Counted from the stretch's first letter, positions 1 to 9,719 are shown. The stretch is DNA of 64,000 nucleotides from Desmonostoc muscorum LEGE 12446 (GCF_015207005.2 NZ_JADEXS020000001.1:8517001-8581000), one strand, 5' to 3'. Notes: generated by a model not told the origin, from the sequence alone. Numbers and translations are program-made.

Positions 1-727
1 TCATCTGGGTAGTCGTGAAAATAAAATACATTAGTTGTTCTCAGCCGTCCTCCCCGTTCTGCTGTTTCCACCAACTGCCGCGACAAATCGTGAAAAGGCA
101 CCATCGAGCCTTCTTGGTCAATTAGTAGCACCAAATCCGTGCGATTGGTACACGGTGGCATCATCACAGGTTGCAGTAAAATACCCTCACGCCCAATTTT
201 TGCTACCGTTGCCTCAACATCTAACTCTGTGGCTACTCCTTGGCGCACCGGACGACGCATATAACGCCAGCATTGCTTCATTTGTCGCTTGGTAACAGGA
301 AAATACTCTGTCAAAAGCATATAGCGGCGGCGTTTCATCTCCCTATCCCCGCGACTGCTCCGTACAGCTTGGACTGCTTGCACTGGTTCTGGGATAATAC
401 CAGGTGTCTCTAAATCAGACGATTGGTCGTCAAGTAATGACTGCTCATCCGTAGGTGAATTAGAAGTATCGGGTTTTGTGCTTTTGTCTTCTTGCTTTGA
501 CTTTGGCCACCACATCTCCCTAAACAAACGTCGAATCAGGCGATTTTCCTCCTCAGATTTTGCCCATAACATACAGCAAAGCTGCTCTAATTCTTGGTGA
601 TCGCTAATTCCAAAACCTGCTTCTAAACTACGTACAACCACCAAATATTCTTCAACCCCCAACGGCAAACCATGTCTCTGTCGCAAGCTGTTAAAAATAT
701 CCAACAGTGGTAGTTCTTCAAGTTTCA
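1..727 (-). CDS. VWA domain protein of a MoxR-VWA pair (partial, runs off left edge)
   Basis: The frame opens at ATG 727 and is still open at base 1, so about 242 N-terminal residues are visible. A helical N-terminus (1-75) is followed by an acidic, Ser/Gln-rich linker (about 80-125), a basic segment (130-165) and the first strand of a von Willebrand factor A domain with LLIDQEGSM at 201-209. The metal-site motif reads D204-Q-E-G-S208 rather than the usual DxSxS, so metal binding may be altered. It overlaps the MoxR gene by 10 bases, which indicates translational coupling. In MoxR-VWA pairs the VWA protein is the adaptor or substrate-binding partner of the AAA+ ATPase. The rest of the protein is outside the window. 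The VWA call rests on the motif and on the MoxR neighbour. Confidence 0.75.
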
Positions 728-1653
728 TACTTCAAATACCGCAGATGGTCTTCCCATTTTTTCAACAGAACTTCTGGAAAAGGTATTTCTCCCTCCAACT
801 GCTTTAACACCTCATCTTCAGGAAATTGCCGCAACACTGCAAACCAATCTAGCAACTCACTGGTGCTAACTTTTTTCCCTGCTTTCCCCTTCTCCATTTT
901 CTGCCGCAATTCGCTAAAACGCTTCACTGTAGCCTCCACCAAATCAGAGGAAGATTCCAAAAAGTGTGACTTGACAATATTAGCTAACTGTGGATAAGGA
1001 AACTGAATATAATAAAACAGACAACGCCGCAGGAAAGCATCAGGTAAATCCTTTTCATCGTTGCTGGTAACGATGACAATGGGAGGGTAATTTGCTTTTA
1101 CTTCTTCTCCCTTTTCTTCAATCGTAAACCTCTGTTCATCTAACTCTCGCAACAAATCATTGGGGAAGTCAATATCAGCTTTATCAATTTCATCAATTAG
1201 CACTACAGTGCGTTGTTCATTTTTAAACGCACGTCCCAAAGGCCCCAGTTTGATGTAATTGTCTAAATTCTCGACTTTGGAATTGCTAGCTTCCCCCATG
1301 CGAGCAAGTTGAGCATCATGCAAACGACCAACAGCGTCGTAAGTGTAGAGTCCATCCCTGGCTCTGGTTGTAGACTTAATATACCAAGTTTCGTAGGGTA
1401 AACCCAACTCGTAAGCTACTGCCTGCGCTAAGGTGGTTTTACCGCATCCCGGTTCACCTTTGAGCAATAAGGGACGTTTTTCTAAGAAAATGGCAAGATT
1501 AACAGCTTTGATGAGTTCGGGTGATGGTAAGTAAGGAGAAAGCCCATACTTTTGGCAGTCCTGGAGTGAAATTGGCTTGCCAGCATAATATTGCTTACCA
1601 TTGGCGGTGAGTACACTTGCTAAATCAACCATTTCGCTAACTCTCCTTCCCAA
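718..1653 (-). CDS. MoxR-family AAA+ ATPase
   Basis: This 311-residue protein has the complete MoxR ATPase core: Walker A GEPGCGKTT at 66-74, Walker B VLIDEID at 151-157, then SNDEKDLPDAFLRRC, which carries sensor 1 and the arginine-finger region. Length and motif spacing are those of the MoxR family, whose hexamers remodel partner proteins with a VWA cofactor. The annotated start at 1653 gives a 34-base overlap with the upstream gene. ATG 1632 (MVDLAS) would give a 13-base overlap and is equally likely. It sits between an EAD-inactive STAND gene and a VWA gene, all on the minus strand and all overlapping, so the three are probably cotranslated. In VMAP-type systems this ATPase-VWA pair is inferred to control the effectors encoded alongside. 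Confidence 0.9.
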   Translation of the reverse strand: MGRRVSEMVDLASVLTANGKQYYAGKPISLQDCQKYGLSPYLPSPELIKAVNLAIFLEKRPLLLKGEPGCGKTTLAQAVAYELGLPYETWYIKSTTRARDGLYTYDAVGRLHDAQLARMGEASNSKVENLDNYIKLGPLGRAFKNEQRTVVLIDEIDKADIDFPNDLLRELDEQRFTIEEKGEEVKANYPPIVIVTSNDEKDLPDAFLRRCLFYYIQFPYPQLANIVKSHFLESSSDLVEATVKRFSELRQKMEKGKAGKKVSTSELLDWFAVLRQFPEDEVLKQLEGEIPFPEVLLKKWEDHLRYLKYET

Positions 1654-2702
1654 CTATGACCACAGTGGCAGCAAATTTCTTCATAAACAAATTCTGGGAC
1701 ACCGTTTTCTGTTTTCTCTAACAATATTTTGGCTGTTAATCCAGTAGGTATTCGCATACTCTCCATCGCCGTCACCATGTCAATCCAATCATCTAAGACA
1801 TCTAACCCAAAGGGACTAACGGGTGGTAAGTGCAGAGGGATGCGGGGATACTCCGGTTCATCGAATTGCTTTGCCAACAGGACATTTGACTCACAAACAC
1901 TGCCGCTATTATCTACCAGAAACATTAGTAAATGTGTATTATGTTGAGTCGGAAGGGAATTTGCTTCAACTTGTGTCACCAGTGGTTCCCAAAATTCTTG
2001 CAGCCATGCCACTAGAACTTTTGGCGGCATATAATCCACGGTGTAAAATATCAAAATCACATCTTTAGTTAGCAGGCGATCGCAAATTTTGTGAGTAATC
2101 TCCTTTGGTTTTACATCTTTCGGTAAATGAAACCAAGATGCTAGCTGTCGCCACAGGTGAGGGATACTTCTACCTGCACCGTTGTGACTTACGTCGATTT
2201 TAATTGGCGAGATATTTTTCCACTCTGGCTTCAACCGGAACAAACGATTTACCAAAAGTTGCTGTCCGCAGTAAGGTTCGCCGTGAACTAAAAAAGCAGC
2301 AGTTCGGTGTAATTCCATAACTTTTTTAACTAACCGCGCCTGCGACTTAAAATCCATTTGCAACAGCAGGTCAAATAGTAAATGCGCTGGTGTTTGAAAA
2401 CCTTGAAATTCTGCGATAATTTTATCAATGTTTCTCTGGATATCTACGCCGACATCTTTACGGATTTCTGTTAGTAAAGCACAAATTGCAGGTTTGCCGG
2501 GGGTAATTTCGCTATAGATATCTAGCACCTTAACCATATCAGTTATAAAAATATCTTTTGAAGTATTCCAAGCAATACGCTTGGATATAGTTTCATTAAG
2601 ACCAAAAGCTTTAGCTAAATAGGATTGGCAATCCTTCTCATCCTTGAAATGTTGGGTGAGAAGAGGCAATATTTTTTGCATTAAATCACTATTTATTGCC
2701 AT
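1620..2702 (-). CDS. EAD domain fused to an inactive STAND-like P-loop domain
   Basis: Residues 1-100 form the same small helical domain found at the N-terminus of the next two large proteins (landmarks: W45, FITDMV at 52-57, PAICALL at 71-77), which I read as an effector-associated domain (EAD) used for homotypic contacts. The C-terminal part resembles a STAND or AAA nucleotide-binding fold, but its P-loop is degenerate: HGEPYCGQQL at 140-149 has Gln where the catalytic Lys and following Thr/Ser should be. The strand DVILIFYTVD stands where Walker B is expected. It therefore probably does not hydrolyse ATP. Inactive STAND (iSTAND) proteins are known partners of MoxR-VWA systems. It overlaps the MoxR gene and lies 17 bases after the EAD-Hsp70-like gene. 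The exact family is inferred. Confidence 0.65.
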   Translation of the reverse strand: MAINSDLMQKILPLLTQHFKDEKDCQSYLAKAFGLNETISKRIAWNTSKDIFITDMVKVLDIYSEITPGKPAICALLTEIRKDVGVDIQRNIDKIIAEFQGFQTPAHLLFDLLLQMDFKSQARLVKKVMELHRTAAFLVHGEPYCGQQLLVNRLFRLKPEWKNISPIKIDVSHNGAGRSIPHLWRQLASWFHLPKDVKPKEITHKICDRLLTKDVILIFYTVDYMPPKVLVAWLQEFWEPLVTQVEANSLPTQHNTHLLMFLVDNSGSVCESNVLLAKQFDEPEYPRIPLHLPPVSPFGLDVLDDWIDMVTAMESMRIPTGLTAKILLEKTENGVPEFVYEEICCHCGHSWEGELAKWLI

Positions 2703-2719
2703 ACAGCTACCTATATTAT

Positions 2720-5314
2720 TTATTTACCAGCCCATTCCTTACCTAAAACATGCATTAATGCTTTTAGTCCCAGGATAAAAGGTGGTTCTGGACGAATATT
2801 TTTTGGGTTTCCCTTAATTTTTAACGTAACCCTTTTGAGTTCTTTGTACGTATCCCGCCAAAGTTTTTGATTTGCGTCCACACCTTGGCTTGGCTGATAA
2901 TCAGGTAAAGGTGTAAGTCCATCAATTTCTAGCTCTTTCAACGCCAGGTTAAATTGATCGAGAAAGTTTCTTAGCTGTAACATTTCTTCAGGAACATGGA
3001 ATTCTTCAATATTTACCTCTAGCTCTAAGCGTTTTCTCCAACTAATTAGCTGACCGTTAACTTTACAATCTTCCCCAGAAATTATTGGATCTTTAGTTCT
3101 TGCAGTCAAGTATTGTAATTTTGTAACCTCTGATACTAAACCACAAGCAACTTCATCTTCTGGTCTTGTACTCAAGCGTGTAATTTTTTCGGTGTTGGGG
3201 AAACTAGAACCTCGACTCAGCATCCGACTGAGTAGCCTATTGACCTCAGAATGGCGGTCGAATCGACCTCCAATTGCTAACCAATGTAATAATTGGGAGC
3301 CATTTCCACCCATATAAACTGGGGTAATTTCGTTTATAGTGTATTTTTTCTCGTCGAAGAGAACTCTCAAAATTGTACCCACGTAATAGTACAATCCGGC
3401 AAATCCCAATGCCGTTAGTCTCAGCAATCCTTGAAAGTCAGATTCTTCCTCAATAAATGCTCTTTTATTCTTCAGCCAATTTTCGCTTTTCCAACGCATA
3501 AATATATCTAGCTTGGTATTATGATCTAATCCTTGCCAGTATCCGTATTCATCCTTCAGCATTCGTTCCAAAAATTTGGGATTTAATTCTAAAAATTGTG
3601 AAAATAAATCCCTAACTGCTAATTCTATTGAGCATTGATGAATTAAATTATTGTTTTGCCAAATAGAAATATCAGAGATATTTGAAATCCTGTCCCCAAT
3701 ATTAATACAAGTACTATAGACTAATTGATGGTCTTCTCGGTCTGCAAAATATTGGGCAAAAGCTAAACTTTGAGAACGAAAATGAATTAAATCATAAATC
3801 TCTGGACAAATATGTTTTATTCCTGTTTTTTCTTGTAAATCCTTAGTTAAATCTTGCCATATATGCAAGTATTTTTCCTTGTCATCTAGAGAAATAGTAG
3901 ATGGATATGAAAGACACCATTGAATCTGACTAACAGATTTTTTAGCCGCTAGCGCTGTTATATGCAAGACTAGGTGTTGAAGAAATAGTTTAGCCAAAAT
4001 AAGATTTTCAAAATTTACATTATTCTTTACCCAATCCTCTTCTGGCTTGAAAAGGCTTCTGTTAGGAATATAAAATCGAGCATCTAAAATGGGGCGAGAG
4101 TTCTCCAGACTAACTTTTCTCTTTCCTCTCAACGTCAGGATATTAGCTAATGGGAAAGGCTTCTCAACAGGAATCAACCTCTCAGGAATAAAGTATTCAA
4201 ATAATACAGAGCTGCGAGTATCTTCTTGAACATCTGTAACTTTTAGATGCAGATTTTGCAGGGTTAATGGTTCTACTGTCCCATTTCTATTAATATAAAC
4301 GTTGCTAAAAGATGTACCAAAATCTACGCCGATTCTCCATGTTTCTGTTAATTGAATTTTCTCTGGTGTTTTGAGTAGAATTAAACCAACAATGTTCCTC
4401 GCACTGTCTTGGCAAATAATATATGAAGGAAATTCCTCCAAATGAGCTATTTGATAGGAACCTAAACCATTCTGAAAAATATGCGGTTCTTGAGCGTCGG
4501 GTAAACTTACTTGAAAAGTTTGCTCACCATATTCACCGTCATAGTAGAAAACGTAATATTCTTTCCATCCTTCTACCCGGAAATAAGGCCATACTTCTAA
4601 GACTGGTACATCAGGTAAGTAATTTTCTTCTTTTAAAAGATAATCCTTGTAAATGCAATATTTATGAGGGTGTTTGGCATTATTTTTAATACCAGAAATG
4701 GGCAGATCAATAATTACCCGTACTCCAGGAGCATTGCCAATATTAATAGATTGAAAGTGAACTTTATTGATTAAATCTTCTAGTGTAAAATTTTTAAGGA
4801 CTATGGGATGAAGAGGAATTAAAGGTGTAACTATTTTACCATTAAAACTAATTTGCGTCCCATTAGGAAATACTGCTTCTGGTAAAGCATTATCGAGATC
4901 AATGAAAGTTAATTGTGGCAGAAAAAAGTTTATTGAATCTTGCCATTCGACATTTTCTTGTTCTGTCTGGAGTTTAGAAGGAGAATATAAAGATGGTTGT
5001 TGAAGTTCCTGTCGAATTCGTTGCAGCAAATTATCAATTTCTAGCTGTTTATCTAAACCTACATTTGCACGCACTACTTCCAATAACGCACAAAGTGCTG
5101 GTTCCCCAGAGGTAATTTCTCCAAATGTTACTAGTTTGTTAACCATTTGGGGAATAAAAACATCCGCAGACGTATCCCACACCAAAAGGTTTAATACTGG
5201 TGAATTAGTTCCTAAAGCCAGTTCAAGATACGCTTGACGTTGTTGCTTATCCCGCATAAATGGCGTGAGGATAAGCAATAACTTTTGAATGATTTTTCCA
5301 CTGACTTGTGCCAT
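2720..5314 (-). CDS. EAD domain fused to an Hsp70/actin-like ATPase domain
   Basis: The 864-residue protein starts with the same EAD as its neighbours (WDTSADVFIPQMV at about 46-58, EITSGEPALCALL at about 65-77). A middle region (about 110-320) of predicted beta strands is unrecognised. From about residue 325 the motif IGVDFGTSFSNVYI matches the phosphate-1 loop of the Hsp70/actin superfamily. INIGDRISNISDISIW fits the phosphate-2 region and ITPVYMGGNGSQLLHWL the adenosine motif. ATP-dependent chaperone-like or filament-like activity is therefore likely but unproven. In VMAP systems this position is taken by a core associated protein linking MoxR-VWA to effectors. It is eight bases from the trypsin-like gene, consistent with one operon. 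The EAD similarity is seen directly; the role is inferred. Confidence 0.75.
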   Translation of the reverse strand: MAQVSGKIIQKLLLILTPFMRDKQQRQAYLELALGTNSPVLNLLVWDTSADVFIPQMVNKLVTFGEITSGEPALCALLEVVRANVGLDKQLEIDNLLQRIRQELQQPSLYSPSKLQTEQENVEWQDSINFFLPQLTFIDLDNALPEAVFPNGTQISFNGKIVTPLIPLHPIVLKNFTLEDLINKVHFQSINIGNAPGVRVIIDLPISGIKNNAKHPHKYCIYKDYLLKEENYLPDVPVLEVWPYFRVEGWKEYYVFYYDGEYGEQTFQVSLPDAQEPHIFQNGLGSYQIAHLEEFPSYIICQDSARNIVGLILLKTPEKIQLTETWRIGVDFGTSFSNVYINRNGTVEPLTLQNLHLKVTDVQEDTRSSVLFEYFIPERLIPVEKPFPLANILTLRGKRKVSLENSRPILDARFYIPNRSLFKPEEDWVKNNVNFENLILAKLFLQHLVLHITALAAKKSVSQIQWCLSYPSTISLDDKEKYLHIWQDLTKDLQEKTGIKHICPEIYDLIHFRSQSLAFAQYFADREDHQLVYSTCINIGDRISNISDISIWQNNNLIHQCSIELAVRDLFSQFLELNPKFLERMLKDEYGYWQGLDHNTKLDIFMRWKSENWLKNKRAFIEEESDFQGLLRLTALGFAGLYYYVGTILRVLFDEKKYTINEITPVYMGGNGSQLLHWLAIGGRFDRHSEVNRLLSRMLSRGSSFPNTEKITRLSTRPEDEVACGLVSEVTKLQYLTARTKDPIISGEDCKVNGQLISWRKRLELEVNIEEFHVPEEMLQLRNFLDQFNLALKELEIDGLTPLPDYQPSQGVDANQKLWRDTYKELKRVTLKIKGNPKNIRPEPPFILGLKALMHVLGKEWAGK

Positions 5315-5321
5315 TGGCTAA

Positions 5322-6383
5322 CTACTTCGCTAAACGAGTATAAATTTCTGGTACGTTGTTTTTCAGGTCATTCAACAATGCGATCGCACTCGTTCCTGCA
5401 TTACGTAAATACCTTTGTTGGGTATTTGGTTCTACTAACATACCACCGCTATGGTGAATACCAACCACCTGAAAATCATCATCGAAAACAGGCGACCCCG
5501 ATGAACCTGGTTCTGTACTAGTAGTATATTGCAATACTTGATTATCGGCGTAAGCAACAAAGTTATTCTGTATAGAGATTTTCTTCAAATGACCGCCAGG
5601 ATGCTGAATAATTGCTACGCGGTCATCTCGCCGCATTAATTTACTTTTGAAGATTAAGGGTTTGCCGAAGTCGGGTACTTCTTTCAGGGTTACTACTGTA
5701 TAGTCCAGTTCTTCGTTAGTGTAAAAAGCACCATCCGGTAAAGCCCCAATAATCTGTGTTGGGCATTCTTTACCGTTGATATCCAGTTGATAGTTGAAGC
5801 TAAAATTACTTTTTTCTGCTACTTCCTGAGTTTTAATGACGTGATTGTTCGTCATTAGTAAATCAGGTGCAATCATAAACCCTGTACCCGCACCTTTGAG
5901 AGTAGCAATACGCACCACAGCTTTTGATGCTTCCAGAGCCAGGTTTAAAATGTAGATATCGCGTAATGTATTTTCCCCAATAATCTTTTCTTTGATATCA
6001 GCGGTACTATCCATTCCCTTCCAGTTGCCAATTCCACGGCTAGGACTGACTGGAACATCAAGCGGGTAGTTCTGAAATAATTCTACGATAAAGTCTTTAT
6101 CTTCATCCCCAGTGTAAGGCTGAATATAGTTGAGGAAGACAGCGAGGGCTTCTTTATCGTAAGCGACTCGTCCAAATTGAGCTAAAAATCGCACCACTTC
6201 CACAGAAACACCCATCGGCGCACCATCCAAATCTAACCGCGCCAGGATAATATCTGCTTGGGCTACACCTTGTAATGCACCTGCGACTAAACGACGGCGA
6301 TCGCGCACATTAGCAAAGTCTGATAAATTCTGTATGATACGGGTAAGGCGTTGGAAGTCAGGTGTAGATAGCTGTACGGTCAC
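5322..6383 (-). CDS. EAD1-like domain fused to a trypsin-like serine protease
   Basis: The N-terminal 110 residues are a helical domain different from the EAD of its neighbours and resembling effector-associated domain 1 (FLAQFGRVAYDKEALAVFL at 67-85). After a linker, a chymotrypsin-fold protease spans about 150-350 with a complete catalytic triad: His181 in TNNHVI, Asp227 in ELDYTVV and Ser297 in GSSGSPVFD. There is no signal peptide, so it should act in the cytoplasm. Trypsin-EAD1 fusions are typical effectors of MoxR-VWA and caspase-like conflict systems, where oligomerisation of a partner is thought to release the protease. The gene lies between the EAD-NACHT gene (163 bases upstream) and the EAD-Hsp70-like gene (8 bases downstream). 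Confidence 0.88.
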   Translation of the reverse strand: MTVQLSTPDFQRLTRIIQNLSDFANVRDRRRLVAGALQGVAQADIILARLDLDGAPMGVSVEVVRFLAQFGRVAYDKEALAVFLNYIQPYTGDEDKDFIVELFQNYPLDVPVSPSRGIGNWKGMDSTADIKEKIIGENTLRDIYILNLALEASKAVVRIATLKGAGTGFMIAPDLLMTNNHVIKTQEVAEKSNFSFNYQLDINGKECPTQIIGALPDGAFYTNEELDYTVVTLKEVPDFGKPLIFKSKLMRRDDRVAIIQHPGGHLKKISIQNNFVAYADNQVLQYTTSTEPGSSGSPVFDDDFQVVGIHHSGGMLVEPNTQQRYLRNAGTSAIALLNDLKNNVPEIYTRLAK

Positions 6384-6546
6384 GATTACTGTATCCTATA
6401 AAACTGATTACTAAACTTTTAGTTTAAAGCAAATGCCTTGTGGTCGAACAACGTTAAAGCTTTGTATTTTAACCTGTTATGGTGTTGTTAATCTACGCCA
6501 TCTGCATCCACCAAATAAAGTAGAATATGATGAGTAGCGTTCATTT

Positions 6547-8928
6547 TTAATGTTTGCGCTTTTCGATTTCGGCGATGGGTAGAAACAATGTTTCCTCAAT
6601 TTCCTGTCTCACATCATCACTCATCGCAATAACTCTATTTAGACAATCTACTAACAAATTATTTGCATTATAATACTGTTTAAATAATTCTTTCTCCTCA
6701 TTATTTAATTGCCAATCTTGACATATTTGACAATAACTATTCATAGTTATTATCAATTCTTCTATCCAAGCTTTACTGTGTTCATTCCAGAACTGTTGAT
6801 ATTTTATTCTTTCCTGTCCATTTGGTAATTTATTTTTGAGTTTAATTAATGCTTCTTTTAGTTGTGGTTGGAGGTTAAGCGAGTCTTTAAGAAGTTCACC
6901 AAGAAACATTTCAAAATCTAAATATGTGGTTGTTATACAAGTTATAGACATACAGAATGAACTGCTTGAGCCAGAAGTGTAGAGCGGTCGGCTAAAATCT
7001 GGGCTGCGAGAGTGAAAGACGCAACGGTATAATAAATGATCTACTTGTAAGGAACGAGATATACCAGGATTAAATGAAGGTATGATAAGACACGATAGAT
7101 GGTCGTCAAATGAGTTTTGTACTTCAATGGATAGATAAAAAGCTCTAATTGCGGCTGATTTACAAATTTTATCGACTAAAGTAGATTTTTGATTTGCCCA
7201 GGCAAGAATTTTTTGTAATTTTTCATCAGCAGCAACTATTGCATCAACTTTTTGTTTCATTAACAAAATAAAACTATCTACTTTCGTCTGCATCTCTGCT
7301 GATAGTAAAAATACTTCTCGCCACTGTTTATCAGTAATATGACTAACCAATTCTTTCCAGTGAGAACGTTCGACAAACCATTTAGCTGCAAAATATTCCT
7401 GAAATGTCAAGTGAGAAAAAGAGTAAATTCGCTGTGCCCGTTCTACTATTAAACCATGCTGTGCTTCTATTGACTCAAGTAGTGTTTGACTATCTTCTAG
7501 CGAAATATCAAGATACTCAGCTATGTAACTTTGAATTTCATCTTGTTCAAACAACATATATTGCTCTTGTTCAAATTTACGAACAGCTAAATAAGTTAAT
7601 AGTTTCCGCTTCTGTTCGATAGATAAATTTTGGTAAACTGAATAACGCTTAATTCTCCTAGAATCATCCCACTTTGACAGTAGGATTTCTAATCCTTGTT
7701 CATAAAGTTCAGATTGTTTCGAGTAAAATTTACCTTTGTCATCAAATACTCTACAGGTTAAACTTAGCAAAATGGGGGTAACTACTAATTCTTTAATTTT
7801 TTGGGTTTCTGGCAAGTTAAATAGCTCTATTAACTTTGATGATTTTGTTTCGGCTTCCTGTAATCCATTCCGAGAATTAGCAGCAAACCATTTGTGAGCA
7901 AATTTTACTATTTGTTCCGAATTAAAATCAGCAACTTCGACATAGTTAAAACGATTGAGTCTGTATTTTTGCGCTTGAACTCGGCAGGTAATAATAAAGT
8001 TATTTTGGTCATAGTTATCTAGAAAAAACTCAATCTCATCTACCACTGCATCACTGTTTTCTTCCGGAACTTCGTCAAGTCCATCCAGTAGCAATAAAAA
8101 CTTACCTGCTGAAAGTAGCGCTGTCACTTCTTGTTGAGAAGCAACTTCCCGCAAGTAGGAACTTATATGAGAATCGAAACTAAAATTACTTACTCTTTTG
8201 GCTTGTCTTACAAAATCCCTAAGCCGAATTAAAATTGGTATACGGTCAGCTAGCAAATAGCCCTGATTACATTCAATAACAACGTGCTGCAAAAAGGTAG
8301 TTTTCCCCGATCCCGGTTTTCCTAATATCATTAATTTTGTGTATTTCTTTACCGCTTGAAGTCCCGTGACTCGCTCGCGCACTTTGGATAAACCAAAACG
8401 ATTAAAATCTTCTCTTTGCTCACGACCCCGTAACAACTCATCAATTTCTAAACGAGAGTAGCTACAAGGTTCCTCAAGAATATTGACATCAACATAAAGA
8501 CGGTCAATTTCTACTGGATGGGCGATATCTAATAATTGTATGGTTCCATGCAAGTTTTGGATTCTATCATATAGACCATTCCTTACTTTTTGCACAAGCC
8601 CATCAACATCGTTTGTTGTAGAAGCTGGTAAATTAAGTTGACGAATAAGTTTATCAATACGTTGCTGAATATTTTCATGGACGCTCATTTGCTCCCGCGC
8701 ATATTCCAAGACCGCGCAAAGTGCTTCTCTACCACCAAAATATGCTAGCTTACTCAACATATGGGGTATAAAAGTTGCTACAGAACCACCGCAACTAATG
8801 TGTTGCAACGCAGGTGCATCGTTACCCAGGGCAGCGATTAGGAAAGATTGGCGTTCTTTCTCAGACTCTACAAATGGTCTGAGGATTTCTACAAATTTAT
8901 TGATAGTGCTGGGGTCTAATTTCACCAT
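6547..8928 (-). CDS. EAD domain fused to a NACHT NTPase
   Basis: The first 95 residues match the EAD of the two downstream proteins (ALGNDAPAL at 33-41, FIPHMLSKLAYFGGREALCA at 53-72). A NACHT ATPase follows with Walker A GKPGSGKTTF at 203-212, Walker B LLLLDGLDEVPEE at 278-290 and the typical ITCR motif after it. The C-terminal 400 residues contain a NACHT winged-helix segment (about 500-530) and then helical sequence without clear repeats. Such NLR-like proteins are signal-sensing switches that oligomerise through the NTPase and pass the signal on through the N-terminal adaptor. The EAD shared with two neighbours suggests the partners are encoded in the same operon. It is the first intact gene of the minus-strand operon, after a broken caspase gene start. 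Confidence 0.88.
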   Translation of the reverse strand: MVKLDPSTINKFVEILRPFVESEKERQSFLIAALGNDAPALQHISCGGSVATFIPHMLSKLAYFGGREALCAVLEYAREQMSVHENIQQRIDKLIRQLNLPASTTNDVDGLVQKVRNGLYDRIQNLHGTIQLLDIAHPVEIDRLYVDVNILEEPCSYSRLEIDELLRGREQREDFNRFGLSKVRERVTGLQAVKKYTKLMILGKPGSGKTTFLQHVVIECNQGYLLADRIPILIRLRDFVRQAKRVSNFSFDSHISSYLREVASQQEVTALLSAGKFLLLLDGLDEVPEENSDAVVDEIEFFLDNYDQNNFIITCRVQAQKYRLNRFNYVEVADFNSEQIVKFAHKWFAANSRNGLQEAETKSSKLIELFNLPETQKIKELVVTPILLSLTCRVFDDKGKFYSKQSELYEQGLEILLSKWDDSRRIKRYSVYQNLSIEQKRKLLTYLAVRKFEQEQYMLFEQDEIQSYIAEYLDISLEDSQTLLESIEAQHGLIVERAQRIYSFSHLTFQEYFAAKWFVERSHWKELVSHITDKQWREVFLLSAEMQTKVDSFILLMKQKVDAIVAADEKLQKILAWANQKSTLVDKICKSAAIRAFYLSIEVQNSFDDHLSCLIIPSFNPGISRSLQVDHLLYRCVFHSRSPDFSRPLYTSGSSSSFCMSITCITTTYLDFEMFLGELLKDSLNLQPQLKEALIKLKNKLPNGQERIKYQQFWNEHSKAWIEELIITMNSYCQICQDWQLNNEEKELFKQYYNANNLLVDCLNRVIAMSDDVRQEIEETLFLPIAEIEKRKH

Positions 8929-8944
8929 CGACTCAACCTTTAAT

Positions 8945-9127
8945 TTATGTCAACTTTGTAGGTGACACGCTTAAGTATACTGTAGAAAATACTGATGGTT
9001 TTATGGTTGTGAGCGCGATCGCTTCTGCATCCGTTGCTGGGGTAGTCAGATGCTTGGCTTTACTTGTCGGTGTATCCTTTAAAAAAGGATATTGGTTGAT
9101 ACCAACTATAAGTGCTTCTCTTCTCAT
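8945..9127 (-). pseudogene. N-terminal remnant of a caspase-like (C14) gene
   Basis: From ATG 9127 the first 38 or so residues closely match the start of the intact caspase protein encoded at 15540-19586; VGINQYPFLKDTPTSKAKHL is identical in both. Similarity stops abruptly right after the HIP1 octamer GCGATCGC at about 9016-9023, and the frame then runs through unrelated sequence to a stop at 8945. No catalytic His or Cys is left. The DNA of the two copies is diverged, so this is the stump of an older paralogue rather than a fresh partial duplication. The stump lies just upstream of the EAD-NACHT gene on the same strand, so its promoter may now drive that operon. Confidence 0.75.
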
Positions 9128-9173
9128 AGCTAAGAATTTTAACCGTATAAAGTATTACAAGCAACTTACTTCA

Positions 9174-9719
9174 ATGAATTCTTCCGTTACCAAAACTCTA
9201 CTAGCTCTGTTACTGGCGCTGAAAAAACTGGAAATTCCTTTGAGCGAAGATGAACAAGCACTTCTGCAAGATGTAGGACAGCAACTAGCTCTCGATCCTG
9301 ATTACTGGGAGTTTATTGAACCAGAATTAATTACTATAATTCAGGCAAATTCTACTTTACATCAGCTTTTTGAAGCAGAAAAAGTCAAATTAGACGCTTT
9401 AGACGGTCGAATCCCTAGAGAATTGTTACCAAGTTTAGCTTACTTAGAGAAAGAACTATTCGGAGAGACAAAAGAAATTATTACCTTTGACGGTCAAACC
9501 AAAGGTGAACCCAACAATCAACCAAACCCGGTAATTAGCCTTACCAGTTCCATCCTGCGTCTTTCCAACCAAGACCACACTGTTAAGCAGCTACCTTTTA
9601 TACAAGAAATCTCTGACTATGTAGAAAACTATCGTTACTTTAATACGGGAGCAATGCGATTTTGTGAGATGACCCCACCTGGAGAGCGATCGCTAATAAA
9701 CTCTTACGTATATATTTAG
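9174..9719 (+). pseudogene. 5' part of a CHAT-protease gene, cut by an insertion sequence
   Basis: I place the start at ATG 9174 (MNSSVTK); upstream codons in this frame belong to the caspase remnant on the other strand. The 182 residues comprise a helical N-terminal domain (1-80: LEIPLSEDEQALLQDVG...) of effector-associated type and a linker. They end at a stop at the edge of the ISKra4-like element. The rest of the gene, with the CHAT domain, resumes at about 11520 on the far side. I infer that both pieces were once one gene because the second half lacks a sensible N-terminus and the first half lacks an effector domain. The short peptide may still be made. The gene is divergent from the minus-strand EAD operon. 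Confidence 0.6.
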
